Assembly: GCF_024211275.1 (NCBI RefSeq)
Contig: NZ_JAMLDX010000011.1
Location: 1 to 64,000 of the forward strand
Source of the DNA: Sphingomonas tagetis
GTDB taxonomy: Bacteria > Pseudomonadota > Alphaproteobacteria > Sphingomonadales > Sphingomonadaceae
DNA length: 64,000 nt
Direction: 5' to 3'
Shown here: piece by piece, positions 42,865-52,477 of the stretch
Layout of the letters: every line of letters starts with the position of its first letter
Numbering within the stretch: position 1 is the stretch's first letter
The notes under the pieces: generated by a model
Database searches by the model: none
The model's input: only the letters and a program-made list of their open reading frames with translations
What the model was told of the DNA's origin: nothing
Translations under genes and position numbers: made by a program

Positions 42865-45165
42865 TCAGAGCGGCCGGCCGTCCTGATCCATCAGCACTTC
42901 GCGGCGCCCGACATGGTCGGGACGCGAGACGAGGCCGTCCTTTTCCATCCGCTCGATCAGCCGCGCGGCGCTGTTATAGCCGACGCGCAGCTGGCGCTGG
43001 AGCCAGGAGGTCGAGGCCTTCTGGCTCTCCGCGACGAGCTGCGCGGCGCGGCGGTAGAGCTGGTCTTCGGCGCTGTCCTCGCCGGTCGGGGCGCCGTCTA
43101 GTGCGAATTCCTCGCCCTCGGGCTCCTCTGTGACAGCCTGGATGTAATCGGGGGCGCCCTGTGAGCGCCAGTGATCGGCGACCGCCATGACCTCCTCGTC
43201 GCTGACGAACGGGCCGTGGACGCGAGCGATCTGCTTGCCGCCGGGCATGTAGAGCATGTCGCCCTTGCCCAGCAGCTGCTCGGCGCCCTGCTCGCCCAGG
43301 ATCGTGCGCGAATCGATCTTCGAGGTGACGTGGAAGCTGATCCGAGTCGGCAAATTGGCCTTGATCACGCCGGTGATGACGTCGACCGAGGGGCGCTGAG
43401 TCGCCATGATCAGGTGGATGCCGGCGGCACGCGCCTTTTGCGCGAGCCGCTGGATCAGGAATTCGACTTCCTTGCCCGCCGTCATCATCAGGTCGGCGAG
43501 TTCGTCGACCACGATCACGATCTGCGGCAGCGGGGTGAGGTCGAGCGTTTCCTCTTCATAGATGGGCTGACGCGTGTCGGGATCGTAACCGACCTGTACC
43601 TTGCGGCCGAGCTTCTGGCCCTTGGCGAGCGCCTGGCGGACCTTGTCGTTGAAGCTGCCGAGGCTGCGCACATTGACCGAGGCCATCATGCGATAGCGCT
43701 CCTCCATCTGCTCGACCGCCCATTTGAGCGCGCGCACCGCCTTGGGCGGATCGGTGACGACGTCGGCGAGCAAATGCGGGATGCCCTTGTACATGCTCAG
43801 TTCGAGCATCTTTGGGTCGATCATGATCATGCGGCACTGGTCCGGGGTGAGCCGGTAGAGCAGCGAGAGGATCATGCAGTTGAGGCCCACCGACTTGCCC
43901 GAGCCGGTGGTGCCGGCGACCAGCAGATGCGGCATCGGCGCGAGATCGGCGATGACCGGATCGCCGGCGATGTTCTTGCCCAGCACCAAAGGCAGCTGCG
44001 CGCCCATGTCGATGAAGGTGTCGCTGTCGATCAGCTCGCGCAGATTGACCGCTTCGCGCTTGGCGTTGGGCAGTTCGATGCCGATCACGCTGCGGCCGGG
44101 AATCGTGGCGACGCGGGCGGAGACCGCGGACATGTTGCGCGCGATGTCGTCGGCGAGCTGGACCACGCGGCTCGCCTTGATCCCGCTGGCGGGTTCGAGC
44201 TCGTACATGGTCACCACCGGGCCGGGCCGGACCTCGACGATCTGGCCCTTCACATGGAAGTCGTCGAGCACGGATTCGAGCAGGCGCGCATTGCGTTCGA
44301 GCGCCGCCTTGTCGATCGCGGTGCTGCCGCTCTTGGGGCCTTGCTTGAGCAATTCGTGCGAGGGGAGCTGGTAATTCTCCTTGAAGTCGAGGCTCGCCTG
44401 GACGGGCTTGGCGGCCTTGGGCGGGGCGGGCGGCGCGGTGCGCTCGGCGATCACCGGCCCGGGGCGGGTCTCGGGCAGCGCGATCTTGCGCGGCTTGGGC
44501 GCGGCGGGGGTGAACAGGTCGGCGCTGTCGTCGTCGAATTCTTCGTCCGCTCCGGCGGCGGCGCGTTCGCGGCGCGGCAGCTGGAGGTGGCGGCTGACAT
44601 CGATCTGGACGCTGCGCGCCCAGATGACCACGCCGCCGATGCCGCAGATCAGGCCGATGACGCGTCCGCCCCACAGCACGGCGGCGGGCGCGCCGGTGAG
44701 GCCGAGCAGCCAGCGCACCAGATTGGCCAGCGACAGCCCGACGATCCCGCCCCAGCCGCCGGGCAGTTCGAGCACCGAACGGCTCGACACGAAGGCGAGC
44801 GCCGCGCCCATCAGCGCAATGCCGAGCGCCGCGCCGCGCAGCATCCGGCTCCAGCGGCCTACCGGCTCGCCGCGCCACAAGCGCAGGCCGACGATCAGCC
44901 CGACCGGCGCGAGCAGTACGACCGGAAGCCCAGCGAGCGCGAGCAGCAGGTCGGCGAGATAGGCGCCCGGCGTGCCGAGCAGGTTCTGCGCGGGACCGCC
45001 CGAGGCAGTGTTGAACGACGGATCGCCGCCGCTATAGGTCCCCACCGCGAGCACCGCGGCCACGGTCAGCACGAACAACGCGATCGCACCGATCAGTGCG
45101 CCGCTGCGTTTCGCCCCCGCCTTCATCGTGTCACGCCACAGCATCGGCTGCACCCGGCTCGCCAT
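42865..45165 (-). CDS. ftsK: DNA translocase FtsK/SpoIIIE
   Basis: A 766-residue translocase that pumps DNA at the division septum. It has four N-terminal membrane helices (about 25-190), a short linker, the motor with Walker A GTTGSGKSVGLN and Walker B-type VIVVDELADLM, and a C-terminal gamma winged-helix (DQLYRRAAQLVAESQKAS...ERMEKDGLVS) that reads KOPS. The linker is shorter than in E. coli. Start MASRVQ at 45165. Confidence 0.96.
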   Translation of the reverse strand: MASRVQPMLWRDTMKAGAKRSGALIGAIALFVLTVAAVLAVGTYSGGDPSFNTASGGPAQNLLGTPGAYLADLLLALAGLPVVLLAPVGLIVGLRLWRGEPVGRWSRMLRGAALGIALMGAALAFVSSRSVLELPGGWGGIVGLSLANLVRWLLGLTGAPAAVLWGGRVIGLICGIGGVVIWARSVQIDVSRHLQLPRRERAAAGADEEFDDDSADLFTPAAPKPRKIALPETRPGPVIAERTAPPAPPKAAKPVQASLDFKENYQLPSHELLKQGPKSGSTAIDKAALERNARLLESVLDDFHVKGQIVEVRPGPVVTMYELEPASGIKASRVVQLADDIARNMSAVSARVATIPGRSVIGIELPNAKREAVNLRELIDSDTFIDMGAQLPLVLGKNIAGDPVIADLAPMPHLLVAGTTGSGKSVGLNCMILSLLYRLTPDQCRMIMIDPKMLELSMYKGIPHLLADVVTDPPKAVRALKWAVEQMEERYRMMASVNVRSLGSFNDKVRQALAKGQKLGRKVQVGYDPDTRQPIYEEETLDLTPLPQIVIVVDELADLMMTAGKEVEFLIQRLAQKARAAGIHLIMATQRPSVDVITGVIKANLPTRISFHVTSKIDSRTILGEQGAEQLLGKGDMLYMPGGKQIARVHGPFVSDEEVMAVADHWRSQGAPDYIQAVTEEPEGEEFALDGAPTGEDSAEDQLYRRAAQLVAESQKASTSWLQRQLRVGYNSAARLIERMEKDGLVSRPDHVGRREVLMDQDGRPL

Positions 45166-45255
45166 GTCCCGCCCCAAGGATGTTCGAATTACGTTCGCGG
45201 ATTCTCTACCGTGCGGACTCTGGCGTCAAGGCAGCCGCTGCGTTACTCGCCGCAT

Positions 45256-46473
45256 ATGACTCAGGCGGACCTTCTCATCCTTGGCGGTGGGCTCGTGGGG
45301 AGTGCGCTTGCCATTGCCCTCGACAAGCATGGCATTTCCAGCATCGTCGTCGATTTCGCCGACCCCGAGGTGATCCTGGCGGCGGCGCATGACGGCCGCG
45401 CCTCGGCCATTGCCGCCGCGCCGATGCGGATGCTCGAAGCGATCGGCGTCGCCGAACGGCTGGCGGGCAAGGGCTGTCCGATACAGAGCATCCGGGTGAG
45501 CGATGGGCTGGAGCCGGGCAAGCTCGACTTCGATCCGCTCGACGGCGAGGGCGCGCTTGGCACGATGTTCGAGAACCGCCATCTGCGCGCGGCGCTGATG
45601 GCGGCGGCGAACGACGCGCCGCTCGCCGATGTGCGGATGAAGACGCGAGCGGTGTCGGTCGAGCGCGGCGAGCATGGCGTGACCGCGCTGCTGAGCAGCG
45701 GGGAGACGGTGAGCGCGCGGTTGCTGATCGGGGCGGAGGGGCGCAACTCGCCGACGCGCGACGCGGCGCATCTCAACGTCGCGCGCTGGACCTACGATCA
45801 TTCGGCGATCGTGACCTCGCTCCATCACGAGCACAGCCACGAGAATGTCGCGTTCGAGATCTTCTATCCGCAGGGGCCGTTCGCGATCCTGCCGCTGGTC
45901 GACGACGCGGCCGGGCATCGTTCGGCGATCGTATGGTCGGTCAAGCGGCACGAGGAAGCGGGGATGATGAAGCTGTCCGAACGCGGCTTCCTCGCCGAGG
46001 CGGAAAAGAAGATGGGCGGCTTCCTCGGCAAGCTCGGTCCGCTGGGGCCGCGCTTCAGCCATCCGCTCGGCTTCCATCATGCCGCGACGATCACGGCGCA
46101 GCGGCTGGCGCTGGTCGGCGACGCTGCGCACGGCATCCACCCGATCGCGGGACAGGGGGTCAATGTCGGCTTCCGCGACGTCGCCGCGCTGGTCGAGGTG
46201 CTGGTCGAAGGCAAGCGGCTCGGGCTCGACATGGGCGACGCGCAATTGCTCGCGCGCTATCAGCGCTGGCGCAGCCTCGACACCTTCATGGTGTCGGTCG
46301 CCACCGACGCGCTGACGCATCTGTTCGGCATTCCCGGCAAGACCGCCCACGCCGCGCGCCGCTTCGGCCTGTCCGCGGTGGACAAGGTGCCGGCGCTCAA
46401 GAACTGGTTCATGGCCGAGGCGCGGGGTGAGTCTGGCGCGACGCCGCGATTGCTGCACGGCGAGCTGGCATAG
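45256..46473 (+). CDS. UbiH/UbiF-family FAD-dependent hydroxylase
   Basis: A 405-residue flavoprotein monooxygenase of the ubiquinone biosynthesis hydroxylase family. FAD motif GGGLVGSALAIAL (about 10-22), and the second FAD motif VGDAAHGIHPIAGQGVN are intact. It probably hydroxylates the ubiquinone ring. The open frame continues antisense through ftsK upstream, but the start at 45256 fits the conserved N-terminus. It ends 3 nt before the Lon-like gene's stop. Confidence 0.92.
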   Translation: MTQADLLILGGGLVGSALAIALDKHGISSIVVDFADPEVILAAAHDGRASAIAAAPMRMLEAIGVAERLAGKGCPIQSIRVSDGLEPGKLDFDPLDGEGALGTMFENRHLRAALMAAANDAPLADVRMKTRAVSVERGEHGVTALLSSGETVSARLLIGAEGRNSPTRDAAHLNVARWTYDHSAIVTSLHHEHSHENVAFEIFYPQGPFAILPLVDDAAGHRSAIVWSVKRHEEAGMMKLSERGFLAEAEKKMGGFLGKLGPLGPRFSHPLGFHHAATITAQRLALVGDAAHGIHPIAGQGVNVGFRDVAALVEVLVEGKRLGLDMGDAQLLARYQRWRSLDTFMVSVATDALTHLFGIPGKTAHAARRFGLSAVDKVPALKNWFMAEARGESGATPRLLHGELA

Positions 46474-46476
46474 CGC

Positions 46477-47097
46477 TTACTGCAGCGTTCCTTCGTCGCC
46501 CTCGTGGCGGCCGAAGAATTGCATCAGCTGCACGGTCAGCTCGGCCCGATCCCGCAGGGTGTTCGCTTCGAGCAGCGCCTGTTTCGCGGCGGGGTCGAAC
46601 GGGGCGATCTGGGCGATGCCGTTGACGAGGTTCTCGTCGTCGAGCCGCGTGACCGCTTCCCAGTCGACCGCATAGCCCTGCGCGTCGGCGAAGCGGCGCG
46701 ATTCGAGTTCGAGCGATGCGCGGTCGCCCATCGCCAGCACTTCGTCTTCGGGATCGGCGATCAGCTCGGCCTCGACCTGGCGGAACGGCGTCGTGACGTC
46801 GAGCTCGCGGGTGATGCGGAAGCGCGACAGGCCCTCCAGCACGATGTCGAAGCGGCCATCGTCGAGCGCCTCGACCTCGGCGATGCGGCCGACGCAGCCG
46901 ATCTCGAACAGCGGCGGCGGTTCGCCATGCCGCTCGATGAAGCCCGGACGGGGCTGGATCATGCCGATGCGCCGGTCGCGCGCGAGGCTGTCGGTCACCA
47001 GCGCGCGGTAGCGCGGCTCGAAAATGTGCAGCGGCAGGTGCATCCGCGGGAACAGCAATGCGCCCGCCAGCGGAAACACGGAGAGCCGGGTGCTCAT
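46477..47097 (-). CDS. Lon N-terminal substrate-binding domain protein
   Basis: A 206-residue stand-alone LON substrate-binding (PUA-like) domain protein with SVFPLAGALLFPRMHLPLHIFEPRYRALV. It lacks ATPase and protease domains. The function of such stand-alone proteins is unclear. It overlaps the upstream thioredoxin gene by 4 nt, forming an operon with it. Confidence 0.88.
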   Translation of the reverse strand: MSTRLSVFPLAGALLFPRMHLPLHIFEPRYRALVTDSLARDRRIGMIQPRPGFIERHGEPPPLFEIGCVGRIAEVEALDDGRFDIVLEGLSRFRITRELDVTTPFRQVEAELIADPEDEVLAMGDRASLELESRRFADAQGYAVDWEAVTRLDDENLVNGIAQIAPFDPAAKQALLEANTLRDRAELTVQLMQFFGRHEGDEGTLQ

Positions 47098-47996
47098 CCG
47101 AACAGGATGGCGGAAAGCTTGCGGCGCTGCGCCGAAACCCACGGGTCTTCCAGCCCGACCGCCTCGAACAGCTTGAGCAGGCGCGCGCGCGCGGCGCTCT
47201 CATTCCACTCGCGGTCCTCGGCGATCATCGCGAGCAGCGTGTCGGCGGCGCCCTCGCGGTCGCTCGCCATCAGCGCGCCGGCCAGCTCGTAGCGGGCCGC
47301 CATGTCGCCGGTCGCGGCGCGCGCGCGGATGTCGCCGAGCTCGTCGTCGGCGGGCGCTTCCTGCGCCAGCGTCAGCGCCGCGCGCGCGCGTTCGACCTCG
47401 GGCGCCTTGCCGACGTCTTCGGGCAGCGCGTCGAGTGCGGCGGCCGCCTCGTCCAGCCGGCCGAGCGCGGTCAGCGCGCGGGCGCGGCCCGCCGCTACCA
47501 GCGGATGGCCGGGCGCCATCTCGCCGATCTGGTCGAGGATCGACAGTGCGCGCTCATTGTCGCCGCCCGCCAGCACCTCCTCGGCCATCGCCAGCAGCGG
47601 CTCGAGTTCGGCTTCCTGCTGTGCCGCTTCGCTCTCGACCGGAATCTGCTTGAGGATCTGGTCGAGATTGGCGCGAAGCTGCGCTTCGGTGCGCGCGTTG
47701 GTGAGGTCCGCGACGAGCTGGCCCTGGAACATCGCATAGACCGTGGGGATCGAGCGCACCTGAAACTGTGCGGCGATGAACTGGTTGGCATCGACGTCGA
47801 TCTTGGCGAGGATCACGCCCTTGTCGGCATAGTCCGCCGCGACCTTTTCCAGCAGCGGCGCCAGCGCCTTGCAGGGTCCGCACCATTCCGCCCAGAAGTC
47901 GAGGATGACGAGCTTCGTCATCGACGGTTCGACGATATCCTTGCGAAATGCCTCGACGGCATCCTTGTCGGCGGCGGACAGTCCCAGCGTGGCCAC
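47094..47996 (-). CDS. Thioredoxin-like co-chaperone CnoX (YbbN) family
   Basis: A 300-residue protein with an N-terminal thioredoxin domain (WCGPC, Cys39 and Cys42) and C-terminal TPR repeats (from about 130). CnoX proteins hold oxidised or unfolded proteins and hand them to GroEL. Both active-site cysteines are kept, unlike the E. coli SxxC form, so it may be redox active. It is co-transcribed with the LON-domain gene. Confidence 0.92.
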   Translation of the reverse strand: MATLGLSAADKDAVEAFRKDIVEPSMTKLVILDFWAEWCGPCKALAPLLEKVAADYADKGVILAKIDVDANQFIAAQFQVRSIPTVYAMFQGQLVADLTNARTEAQLRANLDQILKQIPVESEAAQQEAELEPLLAMAEEVLAGGDNERALSILDQIGEMAPGHPLVAAGRARALTALGRLDEAAAALDALPEDVGKAPEVERARAALTLAQEAPADDELGDIRARAATGDMAARYELAGALMASDREGAADTLLAMIAEDREWNESAARARLLKLFEAVGLEDPWVSAQRRKLSAILFG

Positions 47997-48166
47997 GGCG
48001 ATTCCCTATTGGTCAGAACAGGCGCCTTATGTGGGCGTTCGTGCCGCAGCGGCCAACCCCTTTTGCATCGTGCGATTCGGGGCTTGCGGACCCCCCACCT
48101 CGCTGCTAGAGGCCGCCACCTTGCCCCGCCCCCTCGGTTTTCCGAGCGGGCACAAGGCGCCAGAGA

Positions 48167-48241
48167 GCGGGCGTAGCTCAGGGGTAGAGCACAACCTTGC
48201 CAAGGTTGGGGTCGAGGGTTCGAATCCCTTCGCCCGCTCCA
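48167..48241 (+). tRNA. tRNA-Gly (GCC)
   Basis: A complete cloverleaf: acceptor GCGGGCG/CGCCCGC, D-arm AGCTCAGGGGTAGAGC-type, anticodon stem CAACC/GGTTG with loop TTGCCAA (anticodon GCC at 48199-48201), T-arm GGGTTCGAATCCC, and encoded CCA (48239-48241). Confidence 0.98.
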
Positions 48242-48430
48242 GTCGCCGTTTTGGCGGGCGTCTCGGCAGTTGCAGCCGGTATCGCCGAACCCTCGAGTCC
48301 TTATGGCCTGCGCGCGAGATCCTTGGCCGCCATTCGCCCCGCGCGGGGATGACGATGATCAGGCAACCACTTTAGCATCACTGCGTTTAGCGCCAGCGCA
48401 GATTATCAGCGCTTGAAAGGGGACTGTTCC

Positions 48431-48670
48431 ATGAAGAAGACCATTATTGCCGCGGCGAGCGCGGCGCTGATGCTTGCGGGCATCGGCGCGGCGCAGGCCA
48501 ATTCGGCCCAGTCGCTGAGCCTGTCGGGAAGCCCGGCGCGTGCGGCGACCGCGGCCGACGAGAGCAACGAATTGCGGGGCGGCTTCATCATCCCTGCAAT
48601 TGCGGTCATCGCGATCATCCTCGGCATCCTCGCCGCAACCAGCGGCGACAGCCATCCCGACAGCCCCTGA
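48431..48670 (+). CDS. Small exported or membrane protein with hydrophobic C-terminal helix
   Basis: A 79-residue protein with a signal peptide (MKKTIIAAASAALMLAGIGAAQA), a linker containing an RAATAADESNELRGG stretch, and a hydrophobic helix GFIIPAIAVIAIILGILAATSG near the C-terminus, ending DSHPDSP. Such paired signal/TM small proteins are common in sphingomonads and their function is unknown. GAAAGGGGA precedes the start. It ends at the terminator at 48696. Confidence 0.75.
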   Translation: MKKTIIAAASAALMLAGIGAAQANSAQSLSLSGSPARAATAADESNELRGGFIIPAIAVIAIILGILAATSGDSHPDSP

Positions 48671-48695
48671 CGGCTGCCGGACCAGGTCTTTCGCG

Positions 48696-48728
48696 GAAAT
48701 GGCGGCTTCGGCCGCCATTTCTATTTCT
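48696..48728 (+). terminator. Intrinsic terminator after the small membrane protein
   Basis: An 11-bp stem GAAATGGCGGC/GCCGCCATTTC with a TTCG tetraloop, followed by TATTTCT. Confidence 0.75.
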
Positions 48729-48858
48729 GCACGCTGTGTTTCGGAAATTGCCCCTTTCCGGCCCTTTTCGTGCCGGGTCGCGTACCCATTTGTCTGTGCA
48801 CAAGGCGGTGCCGATCGTGTCGGATCGGGCGAGTGAAGCGTAAGCGAAGAGGTATTTC

Positions 48859-49311
48859 ATGCAGATCAGCGCAACGAAACGGCGGGCGACCGGCCCGCGC
48901 CGCTGGACCGCTGCGCTCGCCGGCGCGCTGATCGTCGCGATGACGCCGGGTGCGAGCGCCGGCGGCGATGTGGCGATGCCGGCGGCGAGCGACTGGCGCA
49001 ATCCGGGCAACACCGTCCATATCCGCCTGCGGCCATGCGGCGGCGACCGGATGTGCGGCACCGTCATCTGGGCGAGCGACAAGGCCAAGGCCGATGCGCG
49101 CCGCGGCGGCACCGAAAAGCTGGTCGGATCGAACCTGTTCCGCGATTTCCGGCGCGTCGCGCCCGGCGAATATAAGGGCCGCGTGTTCGTGCCCGACCTC
49201 AACCGCACCTTTGCCGGGCAGATGAAGGTCGAGGGCGATGCGATGACCGGCAAGGGCTGTGTGCTGGCCGGCCTGATCTGCAAGCAGCAGGTTTGGAAGC
49301 GCATTTCGTGA
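48859..49311 (+). CDS. DUF2147 exported protein
   Basis: A 150-residue protein with a signal peptide (about 1-35) and the DUF2147 domain (DWRNPGNTVHIRLRPCGGDRMCGTVIW, LFRDFRRVAPGEYKGRVFVPD, GCVLAGLICKQQVWKR). DUF2147 proteins are small periplasmic proteins of unclear role. The pairs of cysteines (PCGG/RMCG, GKGC/LICK) may form disulphides. Confidence 0.88.
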   Translation: MQISATKRRATGPRRWTAALAGALIVAMTPGASAGGDVAMPAASDWRNPGNTVHIRLRPCGGDRMCGTVIWASDKAKADARRGGTEKLVGSNLFRDFRRVAPGEYKGRVFVPDLNRTFAGQMKVEGDAMTGKGCVLAGLICKQQVWKRIS

Positions 49312-49345
49312 TGTTCGGCGCGGTGCCGCGGGCTAGACACGCGGC

Positions 49346-50146
49346 ATGAGCGACGGATCGATTCGAATCGGGATTGGCGGCTGGACCTTCGAGCCCTGGC
49401 GCGGGACCTTCTATCCGGAGGGTCTGAGCCAGAAGAAGGAACTCGAATTCGCCAGCCGCCAGCTGACCGCGATCGAGATCAACGGCACCTATTATTCGGG
49501 GTTCAAGCCGGCGACCTTCGCGGGCTGGGCCTCGACGGTGCCCGATGATTTCATGTTCACGGTCAAGGCGTCGCGCTTCTGCACCAATCGCAAGGTGTTG
49601 GCTGAGGCGGGCGAATCGGTGGCGAGGTTCGTCGGCCAGGGCATCGTCGAGCTGGGGGAGAAGCTCGGGCCGATCCTGTGGCAGTTCATGGCGACCAAGA
49701 AGTTCGACGCGCAGGATTTCGGCGCGTTCCTCAAGCTGCTGCCGGCTGCGCATGAGGGCGTGAAGCTGCGCCACGCGATCCAGGTGCGGCATGAGAGTTT
49801 CGCCGTGCCCGAATTCATCGCGATGTGCCGCGACGCGGGCGCGGCCATCGTGTTCGCCGATTCGCCCGAATATCCGGCGATCGCCGATGTCACCGCGGAC
49901 TTCGTCTATGCCCGGCTGGAGAAGGGCGAGGACGCCAACCCGCTCTGCTATCCCGAGCCCGACATCGATCGCTGGGCGGATGCGGCGAAGTTGTGGGCGG
50001 CGGGTGGCGTCCCCGCCGGGCTGCCCTATGTCGAGGCCAGGACGCCGCCCGAGCAACCGCGCGACACGTTCGTTTTCTTCATCCATGGCGGCAAGGTGCG
50101 CGCGCCGGCGGCGGCGCAGGCGCTGATCGAGCGGACGCGCGGCTGA
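49346..50146 (+). CDS. DUF72 family protein
   Basis: A 266-residue TIM-barrel-like protein of the DUF72/YecE family, with IRIGIGGWTFEPWRGTFYPEG, EINGTYYSGFKPATFAGWA and FVYARLEKG. No catalytic activity has been established. It is followed 2 nt later by the acyltransferase on the same strand. Confidence 0.9.
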   Translation: MSDGSIRIGIGGWTFEPWRGTFYPEGLSQKKELEFASRQLTAIEINGTYYSGFKPATFAGWASTVPDDFMFTVKASRFCTNRKVLAEAGESVARFVGQGIVELGEKLGPILWQFMATKKFDAQDFGAFLKLLPAAHEGVKLRHAIQVRHESFAVPEFIAMCRDAGAAIVFADSPEYPAIADVTADFVYARLEKGEDANPLCYPEPDIDRWADAAKLWAAGGVPAGLPYVEARTPPEQPRDTFVFFIHGGKVRAPAAAQALIERTRG

Positions 50147-50148
50147 GC

Positions 50149-51282
50149 ATGGCCGCCGCGCCCGAGCCGGACGCCGCGCCGGCCTGGTATCAGATGGACG
50201 CGATGCGCGCGGTGCTCGCGCTGGTGGTGGCGTTCGGCCATCTCTGGGGGCTGCTGATCGAGGATTATCGCGGGGATGGATCGCTGCTGGTGCGCGCGGC
50301 CTATTTCGCCGCCGGCTTCGCGCATTCGGCGGTGATCCTGTTCTTCGTGCTGAGCGGCTACTGGATCGCGCGCAGCGTCACCGCGCGCGCGGCGCGGGGC
50401 TGGTCGTGGCGCGGCTATCTGATCGACCGGCTGGCGCGACTCTGCATCGTGCTGGTTCCCGCGCTGGCGCTGGGCGGCGTGCTCGACTGGATCGGCTATT
50501 ATGGTCTGGCGCTGCCGACGCACCACGATCTGACCCATGCGTGGGTGCTGACGCAGGACCTGTCGCGCAGCCTGACCTGGACTGCATTGGCGGGCAATCT
50601 GTTGTTCCTGCAGCATCTTCTGGTGCCGCCGTTCGGCAGCAACGGGCCGCTGTGGAGCCTGGCATTCGAATTCTGGTATTATCTGTGGTTCCCGGCGCTG
50701 TGGCTCAGCCTGACGCGGCGGCGGCTGTCGCTGGCGTTGCCGGTGTTGCTGATCGCGCTGGCCAATCCTGAGCTCGCGTTCGGCTTTCTGAGCTGGCTGT
50801 GCGGGGCGCTGCTGTATTTCGCCGAGCAGCGCGCGCGCGACGCCGGGTCGCGCGTGCCGCGCTGGGCCGCGCCGCTCGCCGGATTGCTGTGTCTCGCGGC
50901 GCTGGTGTGGGGACGGACGGGCAATTTCAGCGCCGAGGATCCGCTCGAGGCGGCGTGCTTCGCGCTGTTCCTGTTCACGCTGCTGCGCGGCGCGCCACGG
51001 CGCTGGCGGTTGCTGCGGCCATTCGCCGCCTATGGCGCGCGGGCGAGCTTCTCGCTCTATGCGATTCACTTTCCGGTGATGGCGTTTCTCGCCGGGCTGG
51101 CCGTTGGCGGGCAGCGCTTCGCGCCCGATGCCCGCGCGCTGACGGTCGCCATCGCCATCCTGCTGGCCGTGGCCGGTGCGGGCTGGGCGTTCGCCGCCTT
51201 GACCGAAGCGCGTACTGGCGCGCTGCGGCGGTCGCTCCACGACCGGTTTGCCGGGGTGAGGGTGGCGCCAGCGGCCGACTAG
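50149..51282 (+). CDS. Acyltransferase 3 family membrane protein
   Basis: A 377-residue integral membrane acyltransferase with about ten helices. The N-terminal [21 protein letters not shown] contains the catalytic His of the family. These O-acyltransferases modify surface polysaccharides. It begins 2 nt after the DUF72 stop and its end overlaps the convergent gcdH by 4 nt. Confidence 0.9.
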   Translation: MAAAPEPDAAPAWYQMDAMRAVLALVVAFGHLWGLLIEDYRGDGSLLVRAAYFAAGFAHSAVILFFVLSGYWIARSVTARAARGWSWRGYLIDRLARLCIVLVPALALGGVLDWIGYYGLALPTHHDLTHAWVLTQDLSRSLTWTALAGNLLFLQHLLVPPFGSNGPLWSLAFEFWYYLWFPALWLSLTRRRLSLALPVLLIALANPELAFGFLSWLCGALLYFAEQRARDAGSRVPRWAAPLAGLLCLAALVWGRTGNFSAEDPLEAACFALFLFTLLRGAPRRWRLLRPFAAYGARASFSLYAIHFPVMAFLAGLAVGGQRFAPDARALTVAIAILLAVAGAGWAFAALTEARTGALRRSLHDRFAGVRVAPAAD

Positions 51283-52469
51283 AACGCCGCGATGCCGGTG
51301 ATGGCGCGACCGAGGATCAGGCCGTGTACGTCGTGCGTGCCTTCATAGGTGTTGACCGTTTCGAGGTTGATCGCGTGGCGCATCACGTGGAATTCGGCCG
51401 AGATGCCGTTGCCGCCATGCATGTCGCGCGCGACGCGGGCGATATCGAGCGCCTTGCCGCAATTGTTGCGCTTGATGATGCTGATCGCCTCGGGCGACAG
51501 GCTGCCCTCGTCGAACATCCGCCCCGCGCGCAACGCCGCCTGCAGCCCGAGCGCGATCTCGGTCTGCATGTTGGCGAGCTTCAGTTGGACGAGCTGGGTT
51601 GCGGCGAGCGGGCGGCCGAACTGCGCGCGGTCGAGCGTGTATTGCCGCGCTGCGGTGAAGCACGCTTCCGCCGCGCCCATCGCGCCCCAGGCAATGCCGT
51701 AGCGCGCGCGGTTGAGGCAGCCGAACGGGCCTTTCAGCCCCTGCACCTCGGGCAGCAGCGCGTCCTCGCCGACCTCCACCCCGTCCATCACGATCTCGCC
51801 GGTGATGCTCGCGCGCAGCGACAGCTTGCCCTCGATCTTGGGCGTCGACAGCCCCTTCATGCCGCGTTCGAGCACGAAGCCCTTGATCCCACCGCCATGC
51901 GCCTCGCTCTTGGCCCACACCACCATCACATCGGCGATCGGCGAATTGGTGATCCACATCTTGCTGCCGGTCAGCTTGTAGCCGCCATCGATCTTCGCGG
52001 CGCGCGTGCGCATCCCGCCCGGGTCCGATCCGGCGTCCGGCTCAGTCAGGCCGAAACAGCCAACCCATTCGCCGCTGGCGAGTTTGGGGAGGTATTTCTG
52101 CCGCTGTTCTTCGGTGCCGTAGGCGTAGATCGGGTGCATCACGAGCGAGCTCTGCACGCTCATCGCCGAGCGATAGCCCGAATCGACCGCCTCGACCTCG
52201 CGCGCGACCAAGCCATAAGCGACATAGCCAAGTCCGGCGCCGCCATAGCTTTCGGGAATGGTCGCGCCGAGCAGTCCGAGCGCACCCATCTCGGTCATGA
52301 TGGCGCGGTCGAAATCCTCATCGAGAAAGGCGCGGGTGACACGCGGGAGCAGCCTGGCCTGCGCATAGTCGCGCGCGGTGTCGCGCACCATGCGCTCCTC
52401 GTCCGTCAGCTGCGCGTCGAGCGCGAACGGATCCTGCCAGTCGAACCGGGCCGGCGTCGCCATCGTCAT
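51279..52469 (-). CDS. gcdH: Glutaryl-CoA dehydrogenase (acyl-CoA dehydrogenase)
   Basis: A 396-residue flavin acyl-CoA dehydrogenase. The FAD/substrate signatures [16 protein letters not shown] and the C-terminal [19 protein letters not shown] with the catalytic Glu identify glutaryl-CoA dehydrogenase, which converts glutaryl-CoA to crotonyl-CoA in lysine and tryptophan degradation. It follows the mitofilin-like gene by 8 nt on the same strand, so it may be in the hemC operon. Confidence 0.93.
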   Translation of the reverse strand: MTMATPARFDWQDPFALDAQLTDEERMVRDTARDYAQARLLPRVTRAFLDEDFDRAIMTEMGALGLLGATIPESYGGAGLGYVAYGLVAREVEAVDSGYRSAMSVQSSLVMHPIYAYGTEEQRQKYLPKLASGEWVGCFGLTEPDAGSDPGGMRTRAAKIDGGYKLTGSKMWITNSPIADVMVVWAKSEAHGGGIKGFVLERGMKGLSTPKIEGKLSLRASITGEIVMDGVEVGEDALLPEVQGLKGPFGCLNRARYGIAWGAMGAAEACFTAARQYTLDRAQFGRPLAATQLVQLKLANMQTEIALGLQAALRAGRMFDEGSLSPEAISIIKRNNCGKALDIARVARDMHGGNGISAEFHVMRHAINLETVNTYEGTHDVHGLILGRAITGIAAF

Positions 52470-52477
52470 TCTCCTGA

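Noticed and set aside
43171..45255. A 695-codon open frame antisense to ftsK running into the UbiH-family gene
   Set aside because: It is low-complexity (Asp/His/Arg/Ala-rich) and explained by codon bias of high-GC DNA on the opposite strand. The conserved flavoprotein begins only at 45256.
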